Shown piece after piece: positions 1 to 11,637 of a stretch of 64,000 nt of DNA; positions within the stretch are counted from its first letter, which is position 1, and every line of letters begins with the position of its first letter. Made by a program: the position numbers and the translations under genes. Under the pieces are notes generated by a model, which searched no databases, was not told where the DNA came from, and saw only the letters and a list, made by a program, of their open reading frames with translations. This stretch comes from Dimorphilus gyrociliatus (Eukaryota > Annelida > Polychaeta > Dinophilidae): the NCBI GenBank assembly GCA_904063045.1, contig CAJFCJ010000042.1, positions 85,055-149,054 of the forward strand. Direction: 5' to 3'.

Positions 1-940
1 TTAAAAATCTAATTTAGGCTAATTTCTGTGGGCTACAGTAAACACCCTAATGTGCAATTGTTCATTTAAGATGATGAATTATTAGCCTTCCTTTGTCAAC
101 AACAAACTCTGTGCTGTAATTTTAAAACAGCTCAACAAATATCATTGATACTTTCCAATAATTGTAGTGAATTAGTAAACTTTCACTGAGGAAAATTTCC
201 TTTAATTCTGCAGAGCTAATACAAATTTGGCGCAAGCAACTGCAAATCATGTGAGAAGTCAGAACAGAGAAGCAATTGACTGGCTTATCCGTGAAGATCA
301 GACCATTTCTCAGAGATCAATCGCAAACATGAATATTTGGCCAAACACAGACCTTGGTTGGTCATACTTAAGGTTCATCTTTGAGTGCCACTTAAGATTT
401 GGCCAAGTTGCGATTGATGAACACATAACATGACTAATTAGCTTTGTTTTGATGAGGTGTTTTGGAGGAGATAAGGTCAACAAAATACTTTTTTATATTA
501 TTTTCCACTTGATGTATTGTTAAAAATATTCAATAATTAAAATTATTTAATAATTAAAAATTTGGTATGAATTCTTAGTAGAGTCAAGAAATTTATACAA
601 AAAGAGAAATTCTTTTTAGTCAAGCAATAGCAGTTGTAAATAAATTTTTAACTAAGCTTAATGTTAGCTATGGATAATAAAGAGACCCAACTATACTCAC
701 AGAGTGAGAAAAACAAGATGTTAACAGTTTTTCATATTAATTTTTATAAACTAAATTCTATAAACTTTAAAAAAAACAGTTGGCAGACTACTCAACAACA
801 GTTGTTTCTTATTGTTTGTCTCTTTTAAATAATTCAAATATACCATTCCCATTATTTAGATAAAAATTTGAACTTATTTAATGCAACTTCACAAATAGGC
901 CAATATTCAATCAAGGAAATCTTTTTTCACATATTTTATG
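1..940. other. Intergenic DNA, no supported gene
   Basis: AT-rich sequence with many short poly-A and poly-T runs. The 68-codon open frame at 227-433 has no signal peptide, no motif and no good splice context, so it is not called. No LTR, MULE terminal array or RNA gene is recognised here. Confidence 0.5.
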
Positions 941-949
941 GTTTTTTTG

Positions 950-1900
950 GTTTTTTTGTTTTGTAAACATTTCCTTACAACTTTTACTCTCTTTGAGTGT
1001 AGAATGCCCACCAAAATATACAAAATGCTACTTTAAAGATGATAAGGCAGCATCTCCTCTATGCTATGCTTCCAAATGCTCATCTACATATGGTTTTCAT
1101 GGTATGATTGGCAGCTGCTTCCCTTGTCCTGAGGGTTGTGATTTGTGTAAAAAGAGGTCTAATTCTGATATTTGCTTAAAATGTAGTAAAGGTTATGGGG
1201 AAAAACTGAGTTCAACATTAGCTGGCACACCTTCAACAATCTCTATAACACAAGCTCCAATGTGTACCATTTCAAATTTTCCTAATTTTAGATCTGATGG
1301 TTTAGAAGTAAAATCAGGTAGTTCTTGTGGTTGTAATCAATTTCAAGATAACAATATATTTTCAAACAACAAAAGTCAATGTTTACGTTGTTCATCTGTC
1401 AAACAACACTGCGTAGTTTGTTTAGTGAGCAGTTCACTGCTCAAAATGTCAAGCTACTTTTGGTTTAAACTCAACTGAATCTGCAACATGTGTCCAATGT
1501 GAAAGTAATTGTTTGGAATGCAAATGTACACAATGGTTATATGGTTACACCTTAAATTCGAAAGGAAAATGTATCCAATCTCCAACTTTACCCATTTCTT
1601 GTTCAGAATGTAGGATCGACCCCGAAAACGATGAAAGGTCTATATCTTTACAGTTTGGCTGTTCAATTGGTAGATCATATATAATCTGGATTTCACATGT
1701 CAGGATTGTTCCATTAAAAATTGCCACCTTTGTATTAGAGATAGCCTCCTCAAAGACAAATGTCACCTAGGCTTCCATTCAGGGTTGATGGATCTAGTTA
1801 TACTCACTCTGTCCCTATATGACTTCGACAGTTATCCCTTTCCATTTTCATATCCTTCTCTTTTTCGCAAAAGTCAAATTTGTAAATCCTCCTTTGCTAT
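950..1900 (+). pseudogene. Furin-like cysteine-rich receptor-type gene fragment (copy 1)
   Basis: An exon starts after a good acceptor (a TTTGAGTGTAG context near 1000) and encodes closely spaced CxxC pairs, for example CPPKYTKC, CFPCPEGCDLC and CLRC. This pattern is typical of furin-like or growth-factor-receptor Cys repeats in secreted or membrane proteins. The Cys pattern continues after 1478 only by changing frame: near 1425-1440 into the frame with CVQCESNCLEC, and again near 1690 into a frame with CQDCSIKNCHLC. At least two frame breaks therefore mark it as decayed, unless they are assembly errors. The segment from about 950 to 1300 is nearly identical to 8160-8520 (opposite strand), and its inner part to 18411-18666. 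Its cellular role cannot be inferred. Confidence 0.65.
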
Positions 1901-2264
1901 TTTATTAAGAATAAAAACTGGTAGTCAAACTAGAAATAACTGAATACTATTTTTCACTTTTTTACAAATATTTTGATCAAATTTTTCTTAACAAATTCAT
2001 TCAAACATGTTTGCAATTGTTTATCAATTGAAAGAGTCATCGTTTCCTGCTGATTGTTTCATAGATCTTTTATCGCTATAGATATAATAAAATGCTCAAA
2101 ATTTAATTCCCTATATATTTCTGTTGCTGGTGAATGTTTGTTTGCAAACTTTGCTCAAGTTTGTCGCACATAGAGAGGTTGTGTTAAAATATAGATTAAG
2201 GTTTGAATGTGGTTGAAACTGGTCATAAATCTATGGTCATGTTCAATTTCTCCATCTTCTTTTG

Positions 2265-2790
2265 AAGGATTTTGATTGATGGAACTTATAGAGATAAAAA
2301 TAATTGTAACATCTATTACCATTGCATCAATGGAACTTCTTACAAACAAGTTTGTCCAATTGGATATTCGAAATTGAATTATGCCACAATGGAAACTATT
2401 CTGATATTGAGTATACAGCTTTTATGGTTTCAATGCAAAGTTAGTCTCATTCGCTAGAGGAAAAGTTGAATGGAGTTTGGTTAGATTTAAAGACAATAAT
2501 CTTTTCCATATTTCTAATAATGAAATTGTCATCAGGCTTGTCATTCTCATGAAAAAATATTGGAAAACCTATTGGTTTGTCACAGAACAAATGGCGCAGG
2601 TGGAGTGAACACTTTAACAAGAGTTGGCTTATATTCTCCAAGTTCCCTTTTTAGGCCTAGTATTGAGCGAAATTTTGATTTAAATATGAAACGGATTCAT
2701 TCTTGCTTGCCCCAACTGAACAATCGTTGTATAACCAAATTGAACAAAAAAAGGGTTAAAACCCTGCCACTTTTTTAGACAGCTTATGTT
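2265..2790 (+). pseudogene. Chitin-binding type 2 (peritrophin/CBM14) domain fragment
   Basis: Around 2275-2390 the frame reads a CBM14-like block: DGTYRD, then C, then the aromatic YYHC, then CPIGY. This matches the family pattern G-Y-x-D-x-x-x-C-x-x-Y-Y-x-C...C-P. Such domains bind chitin in secreted extracellular matrix or gut-lining proteins. The frame ends at 2457, and downstream open stretches (2560-2778) lie in other frames with no intron signal that I can fit. This is probably one surviving exon or a decayed gene. No signal peptide is seen upstream. Confidence 0.45.
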
Positions 2791-3118
2791 GCTTGTCAGG
2801 TAATTATGCTATTATTTCTAATGACTACATTCATGAATATTGTCAATTATCATTGTCACAAGCAATCAAGAAGAGTTGATAGAAGAATAATTGATAGAAA
2901 ATCATTGAATTGTGTTATCAAATTGACTAAATTTTCTGCTTTTGTAAAATTGATGTCAGTATGTAGTTTACAAAAATTAAATAATTATTTCAATGAGAAA
3001 AGTTGTGTTCAATTTTTCAAACTATTATCTCTAAGGATATAAAAACTTTTCTATACATAACTTGAGTATCATTGGATTGATGAGCACTAACAAAATATAT
3101 ACATACAGCAAAACAAAG

Positions 3119-5982
3119 ATGAAAGTATACATCATTTTGTTCACTCTTCTCTCATTTCTTTGTCTTCAAGTAAATTCAAAAAGTAAATATTAAAAAATTG
3201 AATTTATAATGTTTTTCTATCTTCCTTTCTTTCCTTCCTTCCTCTCTTCTTTAGCTATAAAAAAAACAACGTGTGCAGAATTTACTACCAAACTTTTAGA
3301 CTGGATTGACAATGATATGGCCAATGTTTTCAGTAAAAGAGAATATGAAAGAGCAATGAGTGTGTTATTTAATAATCATTTATACGAAATGCTAAAAGAT
3401 CAAGACAAACTAACAAAAACCATCTGTACACTTTTGAACAGTAAAACAATGACAGAAATAAGCAAAAGACTAACTGAGATTGTTGGAATGAAAGCACTTC
3501 CAGAAGAAATGGCTTATTACATAAGAAGAGAATATAAACATTTAAAACCTTATGTAGAAGATGGTAAATTCTTAGAAGCATTGGAAGTTTTAAATGAACT
3601 ATTAAAATTTACTCGTGAAAATATCATTAATGAAAATGTGTCGACAAAATCGGAATTTATAGAGAAATATTCAAAATTAATGCGTCATATGTCTTTGAAA
3701 TATGATTCAAACTGGTGGAATAATAGATATACTATGAATATAATTCGAATTTTTATCAGAACATTGCAGTTCTGGAGAACAGAGGATGCTTCCAAAGGAG
3801 CTATTGCAGTAGTAAGAGGTGAGAACTTTGGTGTTATTTATACAAAGGTCACTCAAAGGATTTCTGAAGAATAGTTACACTTTTTTCTAATTCAAAAAAA
3901 TTCCATAGCTTCCCAAAAGTGTTGAACAGCTTTAAAACCTTGCTGTTTAAAGCATTCCATACTAATCTCTTAGGTGATGACAGTAACAATAATGAATCAC
4001 TAATAAGGTGAGTTAGGCCTAGAGAAAAATATTGTACTCATTAGATAACTAATAGGCCTATTATAATGATATGGGGGGGGATTTGAATGTACCTGTGGAG
4101 AATTCAAACATACCCTAATGTAATTGGCAACATTTTCAAAATGTGTACATTAGCTCCAAACCCCTATTATAACTAATCTTAACAGAAACTATTGAGGTGA
4201 CCATATACAACATATTAGACTGGTTCTAAAATACTAGATCATTCATTATCTTTTCTTCATTAACTCAGCTAAATATGTCAATGATACAGACAAGTACACT
4301 GGTGAATCACTCGAGAATTTATTTGTATATACTTACAATTTGGTGGCAAATATATCTGATGACAAAATCAATAAAGTGATACAATCCTACAAAAGAGGAT
4401 ATCAACTAGTTGAATTTGTTTACTTAACTGGCATCTTTACCCTTCCAGCATGTACTTATGATAAAATTGCAGATCAACTGATTACCTTTGTCAGTAATAA
4501 TCTAGAAATTATTACAAAACAATTTGCCCCATTTGCTTATCCATTTTTCAGGGGAAAATTATCAAATGCTGCCGATTTCAAGATACAATTTTGTAATATA
4601 ATCAACTCGAAAGATAAGAGGGAATTGAATAATAAATTGGCAATATATCTAGAAGTTTCGAGATCATATATTGAATATTATGAAGAATCAATAATTCCAT
4701 TTCTTCATCCCTACAATTCCCTTTCAAAATCTATTGAAATTTCTGAAAAACTATTATCATTTATTGGACATACAAAAATAATTTTAGAATGGCCAATTAA
4801 CATTCCATTAAGCAAAATTCAGTCATTCTTAGATGATTTACTGGATACTTATGGTGAAAACTGGTTAAGATACATTGATCCTGTTTTTCAGTTTGGTATT
4901 AGTGATTTTAAAATGACTAGATTAATGAATAAAAAGTTGGCAAATTCATTCAAAGGTTTAAACTTGTTGTTGTTTTTATCCATCTCTCTCTCTAAATAAT
5001 CTGTTCAATTTTAGGAGTTGAAAATGATGAAACATTCCTCATCAATTTAGGTTTTTCAAATAAACTTGGATTGAAATATATGCTTAAAAATATCAGAGAA
5101 TTCATGCTTGATGCTGAGGAGATGGTCAATTTAAAAATTGGCATAAAACTCGCCAAAGAACTTTTAGTTACTTATCATGATTTTGAGAAAATAGGTTTAA
5201 TTGACCTAATTAAAACACCATCTAAAAATTGTGATTATAGTAAACATAAAATAATTAAAGATGTTGTAAAATTTTGGCAAAAGAATAGATACATGATATA
5301 TACTATAATACCTATATTAGAAAAATATACAAATACCAGTTTATCTCTTTTCTATGAACCTGATATTGTTTTAGAATTTGTATGCAATATTCTAGAATCT
5401 TCTGAAAGCGAATTACTATTCAATTTCTTTGGTTTTATTGGTACTTCCGACTACTATTATTATGGATCTCTCACTAGCAGAATCATTGAATTTAGTCAGA
5501 GAAATTATATTAATGATAATATTTTAAAAACAACCATAAATCTTTGGATAGAGATCTTGGATGGATATAAACAATTTCATAGAATGAGAGATAGTGGAGA
5601 TGATCCAAAAGATGTTGAAAAATTTGTTGAAAATCGGTTAAAAAACATCACTGAGGCATTCGGACAGGATTGGACAATGAAATTAGTTCCAAATGAAAGC
5701 TACAAATACAACTTCCATTATAGTTTTATGAATTATTATGATTTTAAATTGGTGACCAAGGCTATTGTTCATTCCTACAGTTTAGATGAATTCAATGAGA
5801 AAATGAACTTTTTATACGAGAGGGCAGAAACTAGCAAAATGATGTTGGGTGTTATTCAAAGTCTTGTTAATACTGATTGGAGAGAAATTATACCACTTGT
5901 TCATGAAATACGTAATCTTTTAATTCAATTTGGACAAACAAATTCAGTGCATAATTTGATGAAATTACTTTATAAATATTAA
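3119..5982 (+). CDS. Secreted three-repeat helical protein, function unknown (4 exons, 760 aa)
   Basis: Exons are 3119-3182, 3255-3818, 4269-4955 and 5015-5982. All introns are GT/AG and phase 1, and the exons sum to 2283 bases in one frame. The start is ATG 3119, followed by a 20-residue signal peptide (MKVYIILFTLLSFLCLQVNS). The mature protein is charged and predicted mostly helical. Three times it shows a Cys followed by a similar block: TICTLLNSKTMTEISKRL in exon 2, FCNIINSKDKRELNNKL in exon 3 and VCNILESSESELLFNFF in exon 4. Each block precedes a long helical tail, so it looks like three modules of roughly 230-250 residues, about one per exon. I recognise no family, and this may be lineage-specific. 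No membrane segment is visible after the signal, so it is probably secreted. Its stop codon lies 6 bases before a solo LTR-A. Confidence 0.8.
3823..4268 (+). other. Long intron 2 of the three-repeat gene
   Basis: This 450-base intron (full extent 3819-4268) sits between a GTGAGA donor and a CATTAACTCAG acceptor. It is far longer than the other two introns of this gene (59-72 bases). It contains an eight-base G run near 4073 and no recognisable element. Confidence 0.6.
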
Positions 5983-5988
5983 GAATAT

Positions 5989-6623
5989 TGTACAACTTTG
6001 GTTATATTTTACATGCTTGAACTCTATTATTTTATGCAACATATACATGTACATCTTAAAACCTACGCAAGAAAATGCTAAAACATTGGCCAAACATAAG
6101 TCTGATTAGTCAGCTTGAAGGTTCATCTTTAATTACCAATAAAGGTTTGGCCAAGTTATAATTTAATTAACTTGCCTAGGGTGTGGCCAAGTTATAATTC
6201 AATTAACCTTCCTAAATGTTGAACCTTGTAACATCCTGTTACTAAAGATAAATATGAACTACACATTTTGGCAACTGTAAAGTGATGATTGGATGTCAGA
6301 GACAAACCTCAAAGTATATAAATCCTTATTATTCTCATTTGGCATGCAGCTTCCATCTGGACCCAAGGACCTGGGAAAATCATCTGGAAACAACCTCCAC
6401 TGGAACCATCCATCTACTCCTCAACATTGGAAGACAGTTTGGTAATTTGGCAACCTGCTTTTACAAACTATCTACTCTGCTATCGAACTCTCATATTGTT
6501 ACTTGCTTAAGTATTATTATTGCGAATAAACCGTTTTAATTTAAACATTTGTTTAAAGGTTCGAGTAGAACCAGTATTGTTATAACTTGCAAACGCATAG
6601 ATTTTGCCAGCAAGAGCAGTACA
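5989..6623 (+). mobile_element. Solo LTR, family A (635 bp), 4 bp target duplication
   Basis: It begins TGTACAACTTTGG and ends GAGCAGTACA, flanked by ATAT on both sides (5985-5988 and 6624-6627). A second full copy of exactly the same length is at 56386-57020, and partial copies are at 22362, 40987 and 43818. No internal coding region adjoins it, so it is a solo LTR formed by recombination. It sits 6 bases after the stop codon of the three-repeat gene and holds an AATAAA-type signal near 6528, so it may supply that gene's 3' end (inference). Confidence 0.85.
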
Positions 6624-7625
6624 ATATTTTTAAATCAACACCAATTTTGAAGCTTTATTTCAAAAAATTTCTTACATTAAAGTAGCAAATGCCATTATAG
6701 AATCAGATTATGGTGAGAAATTAATACTACCTGCTAGCTGCAAATGCTAGAATAGGGGTGACAGTCCTACCTGAGTTCAAATGTAGGGTTAGGTTTTGGT
6801 TTGGGTTGGGTTGGGTTGTAGGGTTTAACCACTCACAAAACAAATAATCATCAACTTGCTGTTGTTGTTGTGGGTCACTCTTATTCAATTATTTGGGTTA
6901 GGTCTTGGAGTTAGGGATTAGCACAACCAGTAAGAGTTGATAATCCCCTTATTGCACTCACACTATAAGCACTATTAGGCCATGGTTAGTGTGGCTATTA
7001 GGTACTACAATGACCTAAATTTCCAAAGTTAAAAAAAAAGAAAAGTAAATTAATCAATTCTCATAAGATTGAATTTGTAGTATTGAATATTTGTCAAGGA
7101 CATTTGAAAGTCAAATATTTCAACACATATTAAAAATGTCAATGTAGATGCATTTTTTACAAAATCATGTTATCTTTGACATTGAATCATGGGTACTTTT
7201 GTACAACACTAGGCCTAGGAAATATAGTTGATGATTTGACTAGAACTACATTACAACAGTAGAGTGTCCTTGACATTGGCTTTAGGATATAAGGAGCAAG
7301 CTATTCATTAGGTTTTTCTTTATAGTATTATTTGACAGACCTTTGTAACAAGTGATAAAGATTTCTTGGCTCATCTGAAAAAAACATCTTGTAAAATGAG
7401 TTTTAAACAAGCTATTAAAATGAACTTTGAAGAAACAAGTTTGTTTGAATAGAGTTAGATCTGATGTCACAATGTGCATTCCAAGTAAACAAATAATAGG
7501 AAAGGCCATATAACTGTTTATCTAACCATAATAAAAGTTTTGAATATGACCTGGCTAAAAATAGCCTCCTTTAAAACTATAAATAATCAGAAAGCTGAGT
7601 TGAATCATTGAATTTAGAATACTTG
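6624..7625. other. Intergenic DNA with short G-rich repeats
   Basis: No gene is supported. Imperfect runs of GGTTTG/GGGTTG lie at about 6782-6832 and a short CTG-type run is near 6860. The minus-strand open frame at 7282-7509 shows no motif. Confidence 0.45.
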
Positions 7626-7630
7626 AAAAT

Positions 7631-7980
7631 ATGCAGAAATTCTATGCAGGCATTTTAAATTTAATTTTACTGCAAAGCTCATTGCAGAAGCTTTTGATCA
7701 ACGAAATAAGTTATCCTGGCAAATATATTGAACTTAAATATGCTGATTCAGCTCCTTTGGATATAAGTCCTACTTATCTTAATGGTGTAGTCTGTTAATG
7801 GAGAAGAAATTTTTGATTCTGTTGTAAAATTAGAAGGTACATTACAACCAAATGAAATTGTAAGAGTTACATATAATGATAACAGAAGAAAAAGATCAAT
7901 TGAAGCAGCAGGAGATTATCTATGTGATATTAAACCTGTGCCTCTAGCATTTGTGTTAACAAATTGTATGTATATCAACA
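7631..7980 (+). pseudogene. Small secreted protein, frame-broken
   Basis: ATG 7631 opens a hydrophobic leader (MQKFYAGILNLILLQSS) and then a short beta-rich segment with GKYIELKYAD. This loosely resembles the start of lamin-tail-type domains, but that is weak. The frame stops at about 7798 (TGT TAA). Shifting by one base continues the same kind of sequence through VNGEEIFD and a dibasic NRRKRS site, which would suit furin-type processing, and a Cys near 7925. The sequence then runs into terminal words of a MULE-type repeat at about 7990. It is either a pseudogene or a sequencing-type indel. Confidence 0.45.
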
Positions 7981-7984
7981 TTTG

Positions 7985-8035
7985 GGTACAGGACAAAACA
8001 TCCACTGGAGAAAATGTCCAATAGAGGAAATGACT
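7985..8035 (+). repeat. MULE-type terminal word array (GGAGAAAACGTCC family), left-facing end
   Basis: Two to three diverged copies of the word GGAGAAAAYGTCC are seen (GGACAAAACATCC, GGAGAAAATGTCC). Related arrays lie at 9132-9160 and 9314-9395 in the same orientation and at 9540-9580 inverted. This suggests one or more small non-autonomous elements between 7985 and 9580. No clean target duplication was found. Confidence 0.55.
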
Positions 8036-8156
8036 AATAGAGGATTTAATGTGGGAAGAAAATATTAGATATAGAGAGTTATGAGGGAAATTTGAAAGTA
8101 AAACCAAATAAGAAGAATTGGAGATATTTGAATATGAATATATTAAATAAGTACAA

Positions 8157-9015
8157 CTAAAGACTAATATCAGGTCTAAAATTAGGAAAATTTGAAATGG
8201 TACACATTGGAGCTTGAGTTATAGAGACTGTTGAAGGTGTGCCAGCTAATGTTGAACTCAGTTTTTCCCCATAACCTTTACTACATTTTAAGCAAATATC
8301 AGAATTAGACCTCTTTTTACACAAATCACAACCCTCAGGACAAGGGAAGCAGCTGCCAATCATACCATGAAAACCATATGTAGATGAGCATTTGGAAGCA
8401 TAGCATAGAGGAGATGCTGCCTTATCATCTTTAAAGTAGCATTTTGTACATTTTGGTGGGCATTCTACACTCAAAGAGAGTAAAAGTTGTAAGGAAATGT
8501 TTACAAAACAAAAAACAATTATTTACAAACCGTGGTAAGTTCCATCATTCTTTCTTGGCCATGATCTTCCATTTTGATTCTCAATACAAGAATGACTTGT
8601 ACTAATGCCGTTGTATTTTATTTTTGAGTTTCCTATGTTATATGCACAGGAAAGACAATTTTCTGGACACTTACTGCAAAGGTGAAGCATTTAAGGCATA
8701 GCCATTTTTGCAACTATTTGATAAACAAATAAGCCTTCCATTAGAGCGTTGACATTTCAGATCAATGGGCAGGGCAAGAAGAACACACTGTGACAAACAA
8801 TGACAACAAGCTGTTCATCACATTCATGACAATTTTCTGGACAAGGTAAACACTGGTTTTCCTTTAGGTAATAGCCACTTTTACAGTAAATACATTTCAA
8901 TGTGCCCTTACTAACTATGTGCCCTTGTACTAACCTTTACATTTACCCAGGTTATCTAATTTGTATCCATCTTCACACATTGAGCATTTTCCTTTGAGCA
9001 ATTTTGAAAAGTGTT
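8157..9015 (-). pseudogene. Furin-like cysteine-rich gene fragment (copy 2)
   Basis: Read on the minus strand, 8474-8157 encodes the same Cys-rich exon as copy 1, preceded by the same acceptor context. Upstream exonic sequence at 8535-9010 carries more Cys pairs (KCPENCLSC, CLPCPENCHEC, GKCSMCEDGYKLD) but in shifting frames, so it is decayed. A donor-like site (CACG/GTTTGT) ends the 8535-8690 exon, giving an intron of about 70 bases to the shared exon. This copy keeps more upstream exons than copy 1. It lies between forward arrays of a MULE-type word (7985 and 9132), so it may have been carried by a non-autonomous element (inference). Confidence 0.6.
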
Positions 9016-9129
9016 AAAATTAATGATGACTCTTGGAACATTATTCCTCTTATAGGCCTGATTTTTAGTGTTATAATAAAATTATTATAAACCATTTTCA
9101 GCAGCAGTGACAATTTTGAATGCTGGACA

Positions 9130-9585
9130 AAACATCCCCTGGAGAAATCTTTCCTTGAATATAATTAAAAATGTCTTGTATTATTTATGATTGTGAAAAA
9201 TATTTAATAAGTATAGAAAATGTATTTTGAAAAAAATATCAATATGACAGGACATTGTCCAGTCAATGTCAGATTTTCTTTATGTCATGTTCAGTAGATG
9301 ATTTAAGGGAATTATGGAGAAAACGTCCCCTGGAGAAAATGTCCATTGGTTAGAGAAAATGTCCACTGGTTGGAGAAAACATCCACTATGTGAAGAAAAT
9401 ATTAAAAAATACTTTTTCAAATTTGAATTATTATTGATTTTGAGACATATCCAATACATTCCCATATTGTAATCACTTTTGGTAGCCATTTTGAAATCCA
9501 GACAGGAAACAGTTCTGGGATCTTCTATGTTTTTCAGAGAAAGTTTTCTCCAGGGGACGTTTTCTCCAGGGGATATTTAAAAATT
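9130..9585. mobile_element. Small non-autonomous element with GGAGAAAACGTCC words
   Basis: Forward words at 9132-9160 and 9314-9395 (GGAGAAAACGTCC, GGAGAAAATGTCC, GGAGAAAACATCC) face inverted words at 9540-9580 (GGGGACGTTTTCTCC). The interior has no coding potential. Its boundaries and target duplication are uncertain, so it could be two overlapping elements. Confidence 0.5.
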
Positions 9586-10035
9586 AAAATGGCGGAACTT
9601 GATATAACATAGAATAGAAGAATTGAATATAGAAAGTATAAAAATTACATACTACACCTAACCCTAACCCTAAATAATAGAAAAGTGATAGAAACACTTG
9701 GAATATTGACTTTAACAAAAAAATTTATTCAATATTTCAGGTGATAATCAGGAGATAATCATTTCAAATATCATAATTTCCTACAAAATGATATTGGGAA
9801 ATTAAGAATACCACAAAGATCTCCATACTATCATCCTACTTTTGAATCTAAGAAAACTACCTTGCATATGAAAATATAGAAGAGTGGAGAGAATTTAAAA
9901 CTGAACAAGAGATATTTATATATTAGCATATACATATCTAAAATATTAAAATTTCAAAAGAGAGAAACCAACCTAATACTATTTTAAACTGTATTCAAAG
10001 TTTACAGTTTCCATGGTACAATCATTTATTGATTA
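9586..10035. other. Intergenic DNA, no supported gene
   Basis: AT-rich sequence with a short CCTAACCCTAACCCTAA run at about 9656-9673, too short to be a telomere. Nothing else is recognised. Confidence 0.4.
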
Positions 10036-10043
10036 GAAAATTT

Positions 10044-10250
10044 GGGGCCAACAGAAAATGTCCCCAAATGAGATTTTTGAAAGCAACATTTCGGATTGAA
10101 AAATGGTTAGGAGGGGTAAAGTAGCTTTTAATTTATAGTTAGGGGGGTTCCATCTAAGGGTTAGGAGCAATCAAAAAGGTTAAGGAGAGACAAGGGCTAG
10201 GTTAGGGTTAGGGTTAAATCATGAATTTGGGGACGTTTTCTGTTGTATCC
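10044..10250. mobile_element. MULE-type MITE (207 bp), 8 bp target duplication
   Basis: The left end GGGGCCAACAGAAAATGTCC and the right end, read inverted, GGATACAACAGAAAACGTCC are inverted repeats. The flanks are GAAAATTT on both sides (10036-10043 and 10251-10258). The word ACAGAAAACGTCC is the one used by the MULE at 27708-29967, so that family probably mobilised it. The interior holds GGTTAGGGTTAGGG. Confidence 0.75.
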
Positions 10251-10258
10251 GAAAATTT

Positions 10259-10540
10259 TTTTATTATTAATTTGACCTTTTATAAAAAGATATAAAAAAT
10301 TTATTAGTTTTACAATTAATTACTTAACTTATTCCTTTTTTCAAAATATTAATCATAAATACTTGAAAAACAACTCATTACCAATAGAGGACACTTTAAT
10401 ATATTAATACTCTAGCTGTTGATAATTTGCCAATCATATATATCACATACTTGGCTCTTATGTTATCTACAACATGATTTTGTCCTGTCAAATGTTAATT
10501 GTCAGTGTGAGATTATTTTGAGTTTTTGGACTTTTTGAAA
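10259..10540. other. Intergenic or upstream DNA of the PAN gene
   Basis: AT-rich with no recognised element. The end of this stretch (TTTTTGAAAG) could be the acceptor of the first visible PAN exon. The upstream exon with a signal peptide was not found. Confidence 0.35.
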
Positions 10541-11531
10541 GTGAAATTGAGGAGTGTAACATTGAAATTAGTCAGAGAATTCGTGTTGGAGGGGAATATT
10601 CTCATTCTGAGAGATATTGCTTAGTTTCAAAACAGAAAGCATTCAATTGTTATCAAGCTGGATATGGATGTTATAGATCAAAAAATTATATTCAAGGATT
10701 CAATTACAGACAGGGCTTTATCACAGGAAGAGATAATGGAATCCCATTCATACACAATGTAATTGATGCTAAGGCTTGTTCAATGGAATGTTTGAAGTTA
10801 GCAGCTTGCAAATCCTTTATTATGGTTAAGGAAAAAGTTAATGGAACTCATTGTTTTCTAAAAAATGATGGATTTATTACAATTGATACTAATTCTAGTA
10901 TCATTGCAGTGGTTTATGACAAATTGACTTATAAGACTCTAACCTGTCAACCTGCACTTTAAAAGAGGCAGGTTATGCATCAGGATTCAGGACATACATG
11001 GCTTGCACTGCTAGATGTACAGGAGATTGTGACAGTTTTATCATAATGACAACTTATTGTGTAAGATTTAAAGCTTGCACACCAAGAAATTTACTTTTCA
11101 ATGATAAATTCATGTGTTCAAAATCACTTCCAGACATTCTGCCCAATTCAAATATTGAAAAAAGTAGTTTAAAAGTGATGACTGATTCAAATATGCTGAC
11201 CTGTTTTCAGCCAAATTATATTCCTTTTATAATTAGATATCCCTATCCAGGTGTTGATAAAGACCTCAATGCAATTCTGGTAGCAGTTAAGGGAAAATAT
11301 TTATCATGCTTAAGCAAGAACCTTGACATGAACTTGATTGTTTTTATCCCACCAAAAGTTGAATATTTCATAAAATACTCTGGATTGTATAGAAGTTGCA
11401 GTATATTAAATGCAAACAATACTGTTTGTAATTACAGTTGCTCATGTATAAATAGATATTGTGAAGGTATTTATATAAAAATGTTTCCAGAGGTGATTAA
11501 TCCAATAATATGTGAAATTTCTTTTAAATAA
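10541..11531 (+). pseudogene. PAN/apple-domain secreted protein, frame-broken
   Basis: The frame from 10541 encodes Cys-rich sequence with an apple/PAN-like core: NCYQAGYGCY, then SMECLKLAACKSF, then HCFLKND. The family is typically extracellular and binds protein or carbohydrate. The frame stops at about 10960, but the next frame continues smoothly from about 10935 through LKEAGYASGF and CTARCTGDCDSF to a natural stop at 11531. This implies a one-base frame shift in about 10925-10955. The last 80 residues contain further Cys pairs (NYSCSCINRYCEG). It lacks a visible start, and no intron fits the break. Confidence 0.6.
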
Positions 11532-11637
11532 ATAGAATAAACATATATCTATTGATATAAATGACTCTGTCTGTATACTTAAATATGAAATAGACAATTC
11601 TAAAAAAAGTTAGCAATGATTAAACCCAGCCTTGTGT

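Noticed and set aside
227-433. 68-codon open frame near the window start
   Set aside because: No motif, no signal peptide, no splice context, and it is in a repeat-rich, AT-rich region.
9656-10215. Telomere-like TTAGGG repeats
   Set aside because: Only two or three units each, one set inside a MITE; far too short for a telomere or internal telomeric array.
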